64,000 bases of DNA from Ceratopteris richardii (GCA_020310875.1 MU260072.1:851001-915000); one strand, 5' to 3'; numbered from the stretch's first letter, positions 12,701 through 23,955 are shown. Made by a program: numbers and translations. The notes: generated from the letters alone by a model not told the origin.

Positions 12701-13613
12701 TCCGATACATGGCATCCGGAGTGTGGAGTCGTGGAACATTCAAAATGCCAAGAAGCTATGGAACAAAGGATTCAAAAAATGGAAACACCTCTGGAAACAT
12801 GACACCAACAGTTGGATCAACTTCGAGGATATCGACCCTCGCATAAACATCTCCTACGAAGAATGGAACACCTTGCAAAGCAGATGCCTCGCTTGGGAGC
12901 GCCACAAAACTCGCCTTCTCATGGGACATGATGCTCCGAACGCGCGTGGTCTCAAATGGCACAATGGAAATAGCCTACTCAAAATCCCGAACATCAAAGA
13001 AACGACTGACCTCCAGATCAGCCTCAACAAGAAGTGGTGCCTGTCTTGGACGCGGCTTCGGTGGGACATGAAATTCATGGGTATCTGGCACCCACTTATA
13101 GAGATTAAGAAGTCTGTCCTCTTATGGCAAATTCTTCATCGAGGAATTTGGACTAACCAAAAGGCTAGCAAAATTTGTGGTATCCCTCCGTGGTGCAAAC
13201 GCTGCCACCGTGCAATCGAAGATGTCCCACACATCTTCCTTACTTGCCCCAACTCCTACAGAATCTGGCAGACGGTTGGACTGAAAATCAGAGTTCAGAA
13301 ACAGCTTAGCTGGAAACAAGTCCTTTTAGGAGAAGCGATTGGATGCTCTGCGGCTCTCTGGAACGCAATCAGAGGGGAAGTCCTGTGGAAAATTTGGCAG
13401 GAGCGGTGTGCTCTCAACTTCGGCGACCCTCCCAAGGAGTGGACGATTGAGAAATCTCTTTTCCTCCTTGGCAAGAGGATTGTCAACAGTAAGAAATCCC
13501 CCCCCTTCAGGCACCATCAAGTCCTCCTTTTGATCAACAACAAGCTCAAACCCAAGTGGGTCCCGCATGAGGGCGACGAGAGGGTGATCAACCTTCTTTG
13601 TAATGCAACCTAG
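9789..13613 (+). CDS. LINE ORF2: endonuclease and reverse transcriptase (1274 aa)
   Basis: The protein would nick target DNA and reverse transcribe the element RNA at the nick. An APE-type endonuclease occupies roughly residues 1-235 (SLNARGLT at the start, IQEIKI, ICGDFNMV, SDHYPIVI). A linker follows to about 420. The reverse transcriptase spans about 450-740, with GKSPGPDGLTNEFFKSF, FLKIDFDKAYDRLEWD, IRQGCPLAPLLFAI and the active site FADDMNAF. A thumb and C-terminal region follow. Near residues 1120-1165 lies a zinc-binding-like segment (CGIPPWCKRCHR then HIFLTC) typical of plant LINE ORF2 (zf-RVT). No RNase H domain was seen after it. The frame is uninterrupted and all catalytic motifs I can check look intact. 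The start was chosen at the first ATG, which begins the endonuclease as in other plant ORF2 proteins. Confidence 0.95.
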   Translation: MIVISLNARGLTDPSRAAIIGQWLRDTSLKPDIICIQEIKIDGEDLLKRLRQVSSAHVWIPTKHQRGSGGTAIGVKQPWLDKLENSIEDVNHRWIAVSFGAPLCVTLVSLYAPNGDLERLNTWTSLDSLPHNVIICGDFNMVEDPMDRWMGKGRVIDSREKETWDMTKLHLDLVEFKDSNGFSWSNLQAGEDLRKARLDRCYISQSFTHQWGHPSITQRTDLTISDHYPIVITFQPSNRTHKAPWFHADASTFSLPSVHQEIADVWKVAFASGLAPAKCWRSAVDKSRKIMIRTKKMLETVRRARREALYHRLWRLEEEVNKGKHQAQKGLRRIRAALRYEEEIQRKNLQIFFKEWWAGKADKPTKEMCSILKRKHNRETIPLLQDPQGNVCNSEEDNFGIIEGHFTSLLGTSNPLSQHRRDCMAAISRVSPRRIPPNLHSLLHAPISESEIIEVIDALPLGKSPGPDGLTNEFFKSFKLVVATPLRMVWQEALKFGALPSCINNGIIKLIHKKGEKNRIENWRPITMLQTGYKIVAKVIANRLACHLRSWLSEDQKGFIKGRSILETIMDIWEGIQFANESNQDVVFLKIDFDKAYDRLEWDYILQSLQDLGCSQKFTKMIATLLGNATTQINVNGKLSKAIHLKRSIRQGCPLAPLLFAIATEGLSRLVAHHVEAGNIKGPQLPHDHNQIIMRLFADDMNAFVHNDNTSLETFWRCLDTFCEASGSKINHNKTAFRAIVGHQPGLLIAHGCQIIPQGQIFRLLGIPLGFGVSMEQRWNWVLAKLENKLNYWRGMQINLAGRAMVINTFLLSSTIYFLSCWRPNEQGLSKLNSICRNFLWTGDHNRRGVPKIKWAICTSPRDSGGLGILDIGCMANKLAAKWMIKAWCNREASWAKLIFRNKNELALTGSPNWKNLDIMTLLFSPIPVFPKGSSLVCSLWKGWNKVKSFTRISEDWKWAAGIRQNDSIWFPIHGIRSVESWNIQNAKKLWNKGFKKWKHLWKHDTNSWINFEDIDPRINISYEEWNTLQSRCLAWERHKTRLLMGHDAPNARGLKWHNGNSLLKIPNIKETTDLQISLNKKWCLSWTRLRWDMKFMGIWHPLIEIKKSVLLWQILHRGIWTNQKASKICGIPPWCKRCHRAIEDVPHIFLTCPNSYRIWQTVGLKIRVQKQLSWKQVLLGEAIGCSAALWNAIRGEVLWKIWQERCALNFGDPPKEWTIEKSLFLLGKRIVNSKKSPPFRHHQVLLLINNKLKPKWVPHEGDERVINLLCNAT

Positions 13614-13902
13614 GAATCAACCAAGCCTCCCCTGCTTTGTGGGATTTGGGGGGTCCCGTGGGCACTAGTCCCCTTCTTTTGTACCCTTGTTTCTTAATTT
13701 AATTCAAGTCCGGGAGAGTAGGCTATTGCCGAACTTCCTTTATTTAAAAAAAAAACATCTACAAAGATTGAAATCTGATGTATTGTTTTACGTTCAACTC
13801 GTAGACATCATAATTAGGCATCTGCATGATGAAAACACACTCAACGGAAACTAAGAACAATCTCGACATGTGTCCAATTTTCTATTTATCTATGTTTTCC
13901 AT

Positions 13903-14258
<356 letters not shown>

Positions 14259-14265
<7 letters not shown>

Positions 14266-15020
14266 CATGGTGTAACCGTGCACATTGTTGGGTGAAGAGA
14301 CTTCCCTAGGTGGAGCATATAAACTGCTTAGGGTAAGCTGTTTCATGTTTTTGACTAGATTAGGTTCTCATGGGGGCCAATGATAGGGGGAGTCCGTGAG
14401 CACGTTGGTTCACCGTATGACAAAATTCTAAGTGTTTCACAACTAAATCCTTATTTTAAGCTTGTAATTAAAGGGTTGGAAAGCAATTTATTAAAGTTCA
14501 TACATCTCCAAAAGGTTTTGATAAATTACCCTTCAATTGTTATGAATAACTTATTTTAAACGAAGGAAGTGCATTTGCCATGCCTCAAGATCATATACTA
14601 TGTTGCATCTATTAAAATGAATAATAGTAAATACGAGTTATAATCGGTTTATTTGGAGATCTCTGAATATCTCCAAATAAATATTCAGGTGGCATTACTT
14701 TTTTTAGCGCATACGCATTTGATAAAAAAACCTTTCAATCAAAAGAAATTTTGAGGCACTCATTTGAGCAAGTTTTTTTTTATTGAAATTCATAGAGCAA
14801 AGTGAAGAATATAGAAAAGAGAAATTTGTTGTGAGCTAATCCAACACAACAATCACATATTGTTAATTGTTTCATTTATTTTCTTTTATGTTCTTATGTT
14901 AATTATATATTAGTAAGGATTCGCATACATGTCTCTTCCATGTGTGTGATCTGTGTTTGTGTAATTGTTATTTATGTTTTTTATAATCATCGTAAGTACT
15001 ACTATGACTTTCTGACTTGC
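14259..15020. other. AT-rich spacer, no gene seen
   Basis: No frame of useful length and no recognisable element. A small inverted repeat (TTATTTGGAGAT near 14651 against ATCTCCAAATAA near 14670) is present. Confidence 0.4.
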
Positions 15021-15024
15021 TGCA

Positions 15025-15370
15025 TTGATATTTACTCTCACAATAGGATCTGAGAATAAGATCTATTGAGATTTTTTGAGTCGCTACCTCATTTTGCTCT
15101 CAATAGTATAGGGAGTGCATAGGGACTATTGTGATTGTTAGATTTCTTTGAATCTTACTCTCGCAATAGTCACAAAGATTCACTTGAGCATAATCATGAA
15201 CAATGTAAGGTGTATAAAAACTATTGTGATTGTTTGATTCTTTTAGTCTTACTTTCACAATAGTTATATACATTCATCTAACAAGAATCATACATAGTAT
15301 AAGAAGTGTATATGAACTCTTATGAATGTTTGATTCTTTTGACTCTTACATTCATAATTGTGACACAGGT
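15025..15370. repeat. Degenerate tandem repeat, about 95-bp unit
   Basis: Units begin near 15105, 15202 and 15295 (spacing 97 and 93 bp), with a partial, more diverged copy before them. Each contains GACTATTGTGATTG-like sequence and, about 35 bp later, its near-complement (CTCGCAATAGTC), so each unit can fold. The units share TTGATTCTTTT and TCTTACT blocks. Confidence 0.75.
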
Positions 15371-15688
15371 TTCACTTAATGATTATAACAATATTTTCTA
15401 TTTATGTGTCCATCAACTTATCTATCTATCCCACTATTTTTTTATTTTTTAGATATTTTTCAATCCATTCATCCTTCCATTTATTCATTCATTATATCCA
15501 ACTATTTTTCTATTTTTTAGATATTTGTCAATCCATTCATTCGCCCATTTATTCATTCATTTATCAATCTATTTATATATCAATTTATTCATCTAACCAT
15601 CCATCTATCTATGTATCTATATATGTATGCATGTATGTATGTATGTATACGTATGTATGTATGTATGTATCTACCTAGCTATCTATCC

Positions 15689-15730
<42 letters not shown>

Positions 15731-15829
15731 TTATTCATGTATCTAGTTATGCATATATCTATTCATTTATGTATCCATATATTTATTGATCTCCCTATCT
15801 ATCTATTAATATGTCTATCTATCAATCTG

Positions 15830-15886
<57 letters not shown>

Positions 15887-16260
15887 GCATTCATCTATTT
15901 ATCCATTTATTTACTCATCTATCCATCTATATTTCTATTCATTTATCTATCCATTAACTTATTCATCTACCTATAGATCAATCTATCTATCTACTCATTT
16001 ATTTATCTATCTATTGATCTATCTATCCATAAATTTATTCAAATATTCATCAATCGATATGTTTAACCATATATCTATCTATCCTGCTAACTATCTATTC
16101 ATTTATTTATCCATTCATCTATCTTCCATACATTTAATCATTTATTTATCTATCCATCAATCTATCTATCTATTCATATACATATGCATACATTAACATA
16201 AATTTATCCTATCTACCCATTTATCTATTTATTTTTCATATCTACATAAATATCTACTCA
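15370..16260. repeat. (ATCT)n-type tetranucleotide field
   Basis: About 0.9 kb of CTAT/ATCC/ATTT tetranucleotides, purest at 15680-15730 and 15826-15888. Low-complexity Tyr-Leu-Ser-Ile frames here are not genes. Confidence 0.95.
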
Positions 16261-17640
16261 AAGATTTATTTAATTATCTATCATTTTATTTATGATAATC
16301 TAACTTCTTTAATTTCTTTTTAATGAATTGTGATAGTGTTAACAAGATTAATTATACTCAAAATTGTACATCTATCTGATAGTCTATTTGTTATATGTGC
16401 ATGGATGTTAGTGGACCTCCACAATTACGAAGAGTTTATTGATCGTTTATGTACACTTGCCTTTATGAATATTGAAAAAAATTGGACGAGTTTCTAGAGA
16501 AGAAAAAAAATTAGATGAAAAAAATAGCTCACTCGAATATTTGGGCAGATAGCCAAAGTTGTAGAATCTTTGGCATTAGATATCATATCAATGCCAAGAT
16601 TTATAGATAAAATAAAATTTGTTTATTTGTAGTATATAACAATGAAGTGAGAAAAAGAAGTGAGGCTAGGCACTATTGAACAAGTAGAGAGACTATTGAT
16701 ACTAGAGGCTTTTGTAGATATGCAAGTGAACATGAGAGATTAGATATTGAATAATCTATGTTTTCTCCTATATTTAGCTATTCACTTCGAGGATGTAGCA
16801 TATGTAGGAGAAGGGCCACTTTTAATAGAAGGACGTGCCATTCGTTTGTCTACCTAAATTATTCAAAGCACATGGTGGTGACATGCAAACTGTAGAGAAC
16901 ACATCTATGCATCAAGCCACAACTTTATCTATTACCCATAGTGGAATAATCACCCCACTATCATGTTAAAAGATGATGTATCATTTTTAAACTCAAGAAT
17001 TGTGTTTTCCTCAATATGTGGCCCAAAAAGATGAGAAAAAAAGAATTAAAAACTGTCTTGTTTTGCATGCATGTAGCATATCACATAATCTTGTTTTCCA
17101 AGGGAATATATTATTGCATTTTGAAGTAGATCATGTATCATATCTTGAGATATGCACAAGGAATGAGTGGAGTTGAAAGTATTGGTGGATCATGCTAGAT
17201 TTCATATCCACATGTCCTCCACCATATAATAAAACCCAGGAGACATATATGATTGCCATACTTGTTTTGTAGATTTACAATGTTTTACATTTAGATAAAA
17301 TCCTCCATTGATAAAAATGGACTTTATAAGTTCAAGTATGCATTAGAACTTCTTGCACATAAGAATGTATTGAAAAGGCTAGACATACATGAGCTACTTA
17401 GAGTATTTTCAAACCTTACTCAATATGGTTTGAGGATATCCAAGAATGATTTTTTAAGACCATTTCGAAGTGGATTTATGTAATGGAACATGTTTATTAA
17501 TCAAATAAATTTTTTTGTCTTCTTGTTGAATTCAATTGTTTTGTTAATGTTATATAATTGATACTTTAAGTTGAAGTGTTTTGATGATACATGAAGTGAT
17601 TTTGTGGATTTTATTGTGGAGTGATGATATAGATTTTAAA
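16260..17640. other. Unassigned AT-rich stretch
   Basis: No open frame of note. Stop-filled translation of 16420-17480 has a few protein-like runs (for example LLAHKNVLKRLDIHELLRVF near 17350), so it may be an old coding relic, but I cannot name a family. Confidence 0.4.
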
Positions 17641-17734
17641 AGTTAAGATGTGTTGTGATAAGATATAGATTCAAATTAAAATTTTATGATGTGGATCATG
17701 TTGATTATGATTTGGATGATGCTTTTTTGGTCTA

Positions 17735-17880
17735 TCTATGTGAGTACCTACCTACATGTATATCTACTTATATGACTACCTATCTATCAATCTATCTATC
17801 TACATATCCATCTCTATCTACGTATCTATTGATATATCTATTTATATATCCATCATTCTATCTATTTATCCATGTATTCA
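17735..17880. repeat. Second short (CTAT)n field
   Basis: Tetranucleotide repeats of the same type as at 15.4-16.2 kb, directly before the palindromic satellite. Confidence 0.85.
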
Positions 17881-17889
17881 CTCTATTGA

Positions 17890-19640
17890 ACTTGAAGCCA
17901 GTGAAGCTAGTGAAGTTACAAGTTAAGTTTGAGAATTTATTCAAATTGGAGTCTGAAATAAAATAAACTTAAATTTAAACTTCTATTCAACCTCGAACTA
18001 GAGATGCTCGAACTTAAGTTTGATCCTATTTTCATCTTTAGATTTGGAGAGGCTTGAACTTACATTTGAGCATGTATTCAACTTGGAGTCATAGAAGTTG
18101 AACTTATGTTTAAGCCTCTAGTGAACGTTAAGTCAAAGAGGGTCGAACTTAAGAGTGAACTTCTTTTAAAATTGGAGTCAAAGGGGAAAAAATCTGAGTA
18201 AGATAGACTTGAACTTTAAGTCAAACTTATATTCAACTTTGAGTTAGAGAGCCTCAAACCTAAGTTTGAGCCTCTATTCAACTTGGAGTGAGAGAGTTCA
18301 ATTTAAGTTTGAGTCTTTATTCAACCTAGAGTTAGCAAGTTTTAGACTTAGGTATGAGTCTTTATTCAACTTGGAGTCAGATACACTCAAAATTAAGGTG
18401 GAGCTTCTAATTTAAGTTTGAGCTTGTCTCTCTACTAAAAAATAACTTGGGGCGGACTCAAATTTAAGCTCCAAACTATTAGTACATGAGAAAAACGAAT
18501 TCAAACTCAAGTTGATTGACATACTTAAACTAAAGTTTGAGTTTTCAATCTTTTGAGTTCAAGATGCTCAAACTTAAGTTCAATCCTATCTGACTCAAAA
18601 TTGAATGGAGGTTCAAACTTAAGTAAAAGTTTTATATGAGTCCAAAACTCAAGTTCTTGTTTCTTAGCATATTGGTTAGAGAGGTTCAAACTTAAGTTCA
18701 GCCTTTATTCAACTTGGAGTTAGTTAGTCTCGAACTTAAGTTGGAGCCTCTGTTAAACTTGAAGTTAGAGAGGCTTCAACTTAAGTTTGAACCTCTATCC
18801 AACTTGGAGTCAGAGAGGAAAAAACCTAAGTTTGGACATCTATTCAAGTTGGAGCAAAATCTCAAACTTAAGTTGAAGCCTTCATTCAATTTGGAGTCAT
18901 AAAGACTCAAATTTAACTTTGACTCTCTATTCAACTTGGGATCAAAGAGCCTTGAATTTAACTTTGATCCTCTATTTAACTTGGAGTTAGACAAAATCAA
19001 ACTTAAATTTGGTCTCTATTAAATTTGGAATTAGATAGGCTCAAACTTAAGTTTGAGCCTCTATTCAAGTTAAAGTAAGATAGAGCTTCTGCCTAAGATT
19101 CTGTGCATATTCTCTTTTCTTGCTCCTTACACTTCTTTGCCAACATGAGTCGTCTAAGCATATCCTCAGTAAGAGGTTCCTGATATAGCTTGAATCTACA
19201 ACCACTAATGTAATTAGCCATTATCTCTCCTGAACTTAAGGTAGAACCTCTATTCAACTTGAAGTCAGTGAGGCTCAAACATAAGTTTGAGAGTCTATTT
19301 AAATTGGGATAAAAAGGGGTTGAACTTAAGTTTGAGCCTTTACTCAACTTCTAATCAGAGATTCTTGAATTTAAGTTTGAATGTCTTTTAATCTTTGGAT
19401 TTGGAATTATGTTTGAGAGCCTACTTGAATTGGAGTAAAAAGGATTGAACTGAATTTTGAGCCTCTACTCAACTTCGAGTCAAAGATGCGTGAACTTAAG
19501 TTTAAGCATCCTTTAAACTTTGGATTTAGATAGAATCAAACTTAAGTTTGAGCCTCTAGTGAACTTTGAGTCACCGAGGGTCAAAGTTAACTTTGAACCT
19601 CTTTTAAAATTGGAGTCAGAGACTCTTTTACAAGTCTCTT
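17890..19640. repeat. Palindrome-centred satellite, about 45-bp unit
   Basis: About forty degenerate units, each with a CAAACTTAAGTTTG-type palindrome followed by CTCTATTCAACTTGGAGTCA. The spacing of the CTATTCAACTTGGAG block between 18790 and 19020 is 43-47 bp. One unit holds a perfect 24-bp palindrome at 19037-19060 centred on CTTAAG. Because the unit is near 45 bp, frames stay open on both strands and would give degenerate 15-residue repeats rich in Leu, Lys and Asn (plus 18714-18902, minus 18776-19000). I regard these as by-products of the array. It fades out by about 19860. Confidence 0.9.
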
Positions 19641-20115
19641 GAAAGATATATTTTGAAATAAGATTCTCTTACAATTTGTTAGAACATAATATGGTTGAAC
19701 TTAACTTTGAGCTAGCATCAAAATGAAGTTTGAGATTCTTATTCTTGTAGCCTCTTTAATTTTTATGAGTAGACTCAAAGTTAAGTCCAAACCCATAATC
19801 TTTTGAAAGTTTAAGGCTTAGATTTAAGTTTGAACCAATTCTTGGTTAATATTTTTCGCAAGAAAATTGTAAAGCATTCAAGAATGATAAAATATGTTGG
19901 ATAAGGTTTTAAAATTTCTAAGAGTTGTTTTTTTAATCATATAGAAGTAGTGAATGTCTGTACATGCAAATATGGATATTCTGTTTTTGTGGAAATGATG
20001 TTTATGTTTGTGTTCTAAATTTAATTCATATTATTATTTTTATAATAATTGAAATAATGATATACTGAATAGCATTGCTAATTTCTCATTTATTCTTTTT
20101 GTAGGAAAAATCAAG

Positions 20116-21955
20116 ATGGTAATAAAGCAAAGTATATCTAGTCAACTTGAAGAAAGAGAAAAGTGGAAAGGGAAGAGAGTCATCTTGTTGGATCATGAGA
20201 TGTGTGAAAGATATGCAACGACTATTATTTTATTGGTAATTACATGGGATGCAATAAATCACAAAGAGTTGGGAGAAAGTTGCCTAGGTGTTATTATTGT
20301 TGAGACTTTGGATCCATGAACGTTCGATTCTAAAAAAATTTAAGCCTGGAAATTGGTGAGTTGGCCTATACTCCAAATCATTACAGAAGATGGTGAGCCT
20401 ATGATACAAAAAATTGGCTTTAACTCATTGTATGACATTGAACATGATCATTGCAATGGTATTGAGGATGTAGATGTTGAAGTTGGAGAGAATCCAAATT
20501 TATGCTTTAACTTATTGTATAACATTGAAGATGATAATTGCAATGGTATTGAGGATGTAGATGTTGAAGATAGAGAGAATAATTATTCTCATGCTATTGA
20601 TATTCAACATTGTTTTCATGATATACAAGTTGTTTCTCCTCTTCAAGTGCAATCTAATCAGCAAGAGGATTTTCAAGTTACATCCATCAAGGTGAGAGTG
20701 CATTATAGAAAAATTGCTACATTGACTATTAATAAGAGATGCTCATTTGAAAACATTCAGATGGTTTCAATGCATGATTGTTGTCAACAGAGATGTTATC
20801 AAGTAGCAAATAGGGATAAAATAATGGATGCAAGGTTAAACCTTTTGGGACAATGCTATTCAGATAGATGCAAATATATATTGGATTGCATGAATATGGT
20901 CTACAAAGTTAATAGTGTGAACTCAAGTAGTTGCTTTAGTTCTAATCTCATGTTTCATGCAAAAGAAGTATGTACCTTGGCATGGTATTGGGAAAAACTC
21001 ATTTTATAGGCTATGAGAAAAGCTTTTACTTGGTCAGAAGGTATCCATTCATGGGAATAATGGAATACTTAGGAAAAGTACCAAATGTGTAGAAATAAAA
21101 AAATCTTTGATACATGATTTCATTCATAATAATGTTGATCAAATGCCACAGAAGTTGAGGATATCTATGGATGGTCCTCATGAAACATGACAACACTTCC
21201 ATCACATTACAAATAGGTGGATATTCTTTGAGATGTGAATATGACATTAGATAGTTTGGGATATAATAAATTATTTCAACCAACATTTTCAAGAATGTGG
21301 AATACAAAATTTAGAATAGTTTCTTTATCAAAGTCAAGTACCTTTTCCAAATATGACTTTTGTATAGGAATAAAAGCAAAATTACAATCCACAAAAAAAC
21401 ATGAAGAACATGCAAGATATTTAGCACAAATATGGTATGGAAAATGAGTTGTAGAAATCTCTACTATGCTTGGGAATTGTTTCGAGATAAGAATTTATGC
21501 ATTATTCATGATAAAATTGATCAAAGTGAAACAACTATACCACATATTAAACCAATTCCAAAATATCTTAATGGCATTGACAGATGACCAATATCTTTAA
21601 TAAGAATGCTTACTCATGGACATGGACAATGTGCTTATGGTCATTTTGCTTATAATCCACTCATGGACATGGACAATGTGCTTATGGTCATTTTGCTTTA
21701 GGATTATGGCCCAATGATCCAAATTTCAAAATTGCATCTATTTCAATGTGTTTGAGAAACTTAGAAAAAGAATATTCAGTTGTATGGAGATTGGGGATTG
21801 AAGAGCTCTAGTGTGAATTACACAAAGAGTCTATTTGATTCTGTGTTGTCGCCTGATGCACTTTATCATCACATGAATGTGTTGAAGGAAATTTTATATG
21901 AAAAAGCAACACAATGTAATATCACATGTGAAAATTAAATTAATTCATTCAAGGA
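20116..21955 (+). pseudogene. Decayed transposon-like gene (possible DUF7869-type family)
   Basis: A plus-strand relic in several frames. Segments include KRVILLDHEMCERYATTIILL (20116-20319), an acidic region with an internal repeat (DHCNGIEDVDVE and DNCNGIEDVDVE, 20353-20600), MHDCCQQRCYQVANRDKIMDAR (near 20770), SKSSTFSKYDFCIGIKAKL (near 21320), IIHDKIDQSETTIPHIKP (near 21496), LTHGHGQCAYGHFA (near 21611) and LSPDALYHHMNVLKEILYEK (near 21850). The order (CxxC-like block, DxxDQS, P-H-I-K, THGHG) recalls large uncharacterised transposon-associated plant proteins that carry a C-terminal DUF7869 domain. That link is from memory and the C-terminal part is missing. Stops and frameshifts abound. 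Confidence 0.4.
21613..21698. repeat. 47-bp tandem duplication within the relic
   Basis: CTCATGGACATGGACAATGT starts at 21613 and again at 21660. The two 39-bp copies are identical through TTTTGCTT. The length is not a multiple of three, so it breaks the frame. Confidence 0.9.
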
Positions 21956-21964
21956 ATTACCTAG

Positions 21965-22794
21965 AACACTATTTTTGCAACTTGATGATCACCATCTTTG
22001 ACACCATCTACATCAGCTTTAGTACGTGTATTTGTAGTACTTGTATTCACGGGTGCAATAGGATGTTTTTCAACACCCTGCACAATATTCCATGGTCGTT
22101 TTGAAACCAATACATGTCACATCATATAAGCCCAAAATGGATAATTGGTACCATCCAACTTATCCTCGATAACGGACATATGGAATACATCACTACTTTT
22201 AGCCATGGCCATTGACAAAAATACCTTGATGTAGAAAAATGACTGTGTCTGAAAAAGTTGAATACTAGAACTACCCAAACTAGTTTTGCTAGAACTATAG
22301 CAGACTTCGATATGGTTGTACTAGTGAACCAAAAATAGTATATATTTTTGGCACAAAAAGATGAAATAGCATGCACAAGCATTGCAATAGTGCATTGAGG
22401 GCGAAACGAACTCAGATCGTGATTTCGGCACCACACAGCAAAGCTATTTCGATCTCGTAATCACCCTGAGTATGCAAACCAAATTTCATGCAATTTTGAG
22501 ACTACGAGTAGAGGAGTGTCAAAAATGCCCAAGATGAAGCGATGACCTACTCTGATACTGATTGTTGGAGTTAGATGTCTGTGAAAGCACGTGAATAGCA
22601 CAAGGAAGAAGAAGAAGCTTGGAGCACAACACACAATACTGAATGTATTACCACTAGAATGTACAAAGATAAGTGACCCATTAGGGCAATAGGCATATAT
22701 ACAAGCCAGGGAACAAAACCTCATGAAGAGGGAAAAAAAAGTGCCCCGACGGTCCTAGTGTGTTCACACACATCACTACCGAAATATATCGATA
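21965..22794 (-). mobile_element. 5' end of a copia element: LTR, primer site, gag start
   Basis: Closely related to the 5' part of the copia element at 55739-60784. The LTR is 22563-22794. A primer-binding site for initiator tRNA-Met (CTCTGATACTGA) lies next to it at about 22550-22561. The gag start codon is at 22206 on the minus strand, and the first residues (SSDVFHMSVIEDKLDGTNYP) match the gag of the larger copy. It breaks off near 21965, after about 80 codons with stops. The rest of the element is absent on this side. Confidence 0.85.
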
Positions 22795-22799
22795 GTTCT

Positions 22800-23955
22800 T
22801 TCCCTCTCTACCCTTTAGTATGAACTTATAATAAACCACTTTAAAGGAAATACGTGTTTCATGTTGCCTTAGGCAACAAAGGGCATGAAAAAAAGTGTGG
22901 ATGTTAAAAAGGGTATTGTATAGGTTGAAGCAAGTACCATGTGCTTGATATGAAAATATACATGCTACTTATTAGCACATGGTTTTGAAAAAAATCCAAA
23001 AAAAATCACCTTGTATTTCAAGTGCAAAAATGATCTTATTTTGATCCTTCTTGTTTATATGGATGACATGATGCTCATTAGCCATGACGACAATCATACT
23101 ACTAAATTTAAGGCGACTTGCATGCCTCATTTGAAATATAAGATTTGAGGTTGTTACATCATGATTTGGACCTTCACTTTATGCAAGTTGATGGAGAGTA
23201 TACCTCATTTGAAATACACGATTTGAGCTTGATACATCATGATTTGGAACTTCACTTTATGCAAGTTGATGGACAAATTACATTGTATCAGACAAAATAC
23301 TTCGTGGCTGCAAACCATTTACACTCCTATGGTGGCACGGTTACACTCCACTCTTCACGATGCTCGAGATACATTTGATGCTGCTCTCTATCAACACGTT
23401 GTTGGATGCTTTATTTGACTATGCATAACCTAGCCATGTATTCAATTTTGTTCCTCTCAAATGATAAGATTCATGCATGGCGTAGGATTTGAGCATTGAT
23501 AAGTAATTAAACACATGTTTCGCTACTTGAGTGGTACTCACCCATTTGGGTTGTTTTATCCCAAATAAGATGACACCTACGAGATTTGCATTATTTTTCT
23601 TACTCAAATCGGGCTACTTGTTGTTACACTCATGTGTCCACAAGTGACTTCTCCTTCATGCTCAGTTGATCATGCATATCTTTGTTGCACAAGAACCACT
23701 CTACTATGAACAATTCTAGTTGTGATCATGAGTACAAGACAATGTTCATAACTATTGTTGAGTGTGTGTTGCTTAGATGTATTTAGGTTGGTTTGGTTTT
23801 GGTCAGTCTTCTAGCACCACCATCTTTACAAATAGTTAGAGTGCATTGAGAGTTGTGAGGAACCATGTGTTCCATGCTTGCATAAAACACCACTAAACTA
23901 TCATTATGTCAACACAATGAAGTACACCCATTATGTCAAGGAGAGATGTTTAGTG
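22800..23955 (+). pseudogene. Copia reverse transcriptase and RNase H fragment
   Basis: Plus-strand relic of the same copia family as 55739-60784. It starts within RT (KKVLYRLKQVPCA near 22908), continues with LVYMDDMMLISHDD (near 23053; the active-site aspartates are kept) and RNase H parts (ARDTFDAALYQHVVGC near 23365; FRYLSGTHPFGLFYPK near 23520), and ends with FHACIKHH-like sequence near 23870. It is full of stops and frameshifts. It faces away from the copia 5' end at 21965-22794, so the two are inverted fragments rather than one simple element. Confidence 0.8.
23125..23280. repeat. 78-bp tandem duplication in the copia fragment
   Basis: CCTCATTTGAAATA at 23125 recurs at 23203. Both copies run through TTTATGCAAGTTGATGGA. 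78 bp equals 26 codons, so this duplication keeps the frame. Confidence 0.9.

Larger units (their letters stand above)
9512..13756 (+). mobile_element. Near-intact L1-type LINE retrotransposon
   Basis: The element has a 5' leader, a single long ORF2, a short 3' UTR (13614-13745) and a 10-A tail (13746-13755). ATCTACAAAGAT occurs directly after the tail (13757-13768) and again at 9500-9511, giving a 12-bp candidate target-site duplication and a length of 4245 bp. The element is visibly richer in G+C than its AT-rich surroundings and has an unbroken ORF2, both signs of recent arrival. It has no complete ORF1 (gag); only a basic C-terminal tail is seen before ORF2. It could therefore be a 5'-truncated copy or a lineage with a minimal ORF1. 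The 5' boundary is less certain than the 3' end. Confidence 0.8.

Noticed and set aside
9873-13568. Numerous antisense and off-frame reading frames over the LINE
   Set aside because: Shadows of the 1274-codon ORF2; none shows a domain.
15105-15370. CRISPR-like appearance of repeats with spacers
   Set aside because: Units are degenerate tandem copies without unique spacers or cas genes, in eukaryotic repeat DNA.
16260-17640. Search for a gene in the stretch after the tetranucleotide field
   Set aside because: Only short protein-like runs between stops; no family could be named.
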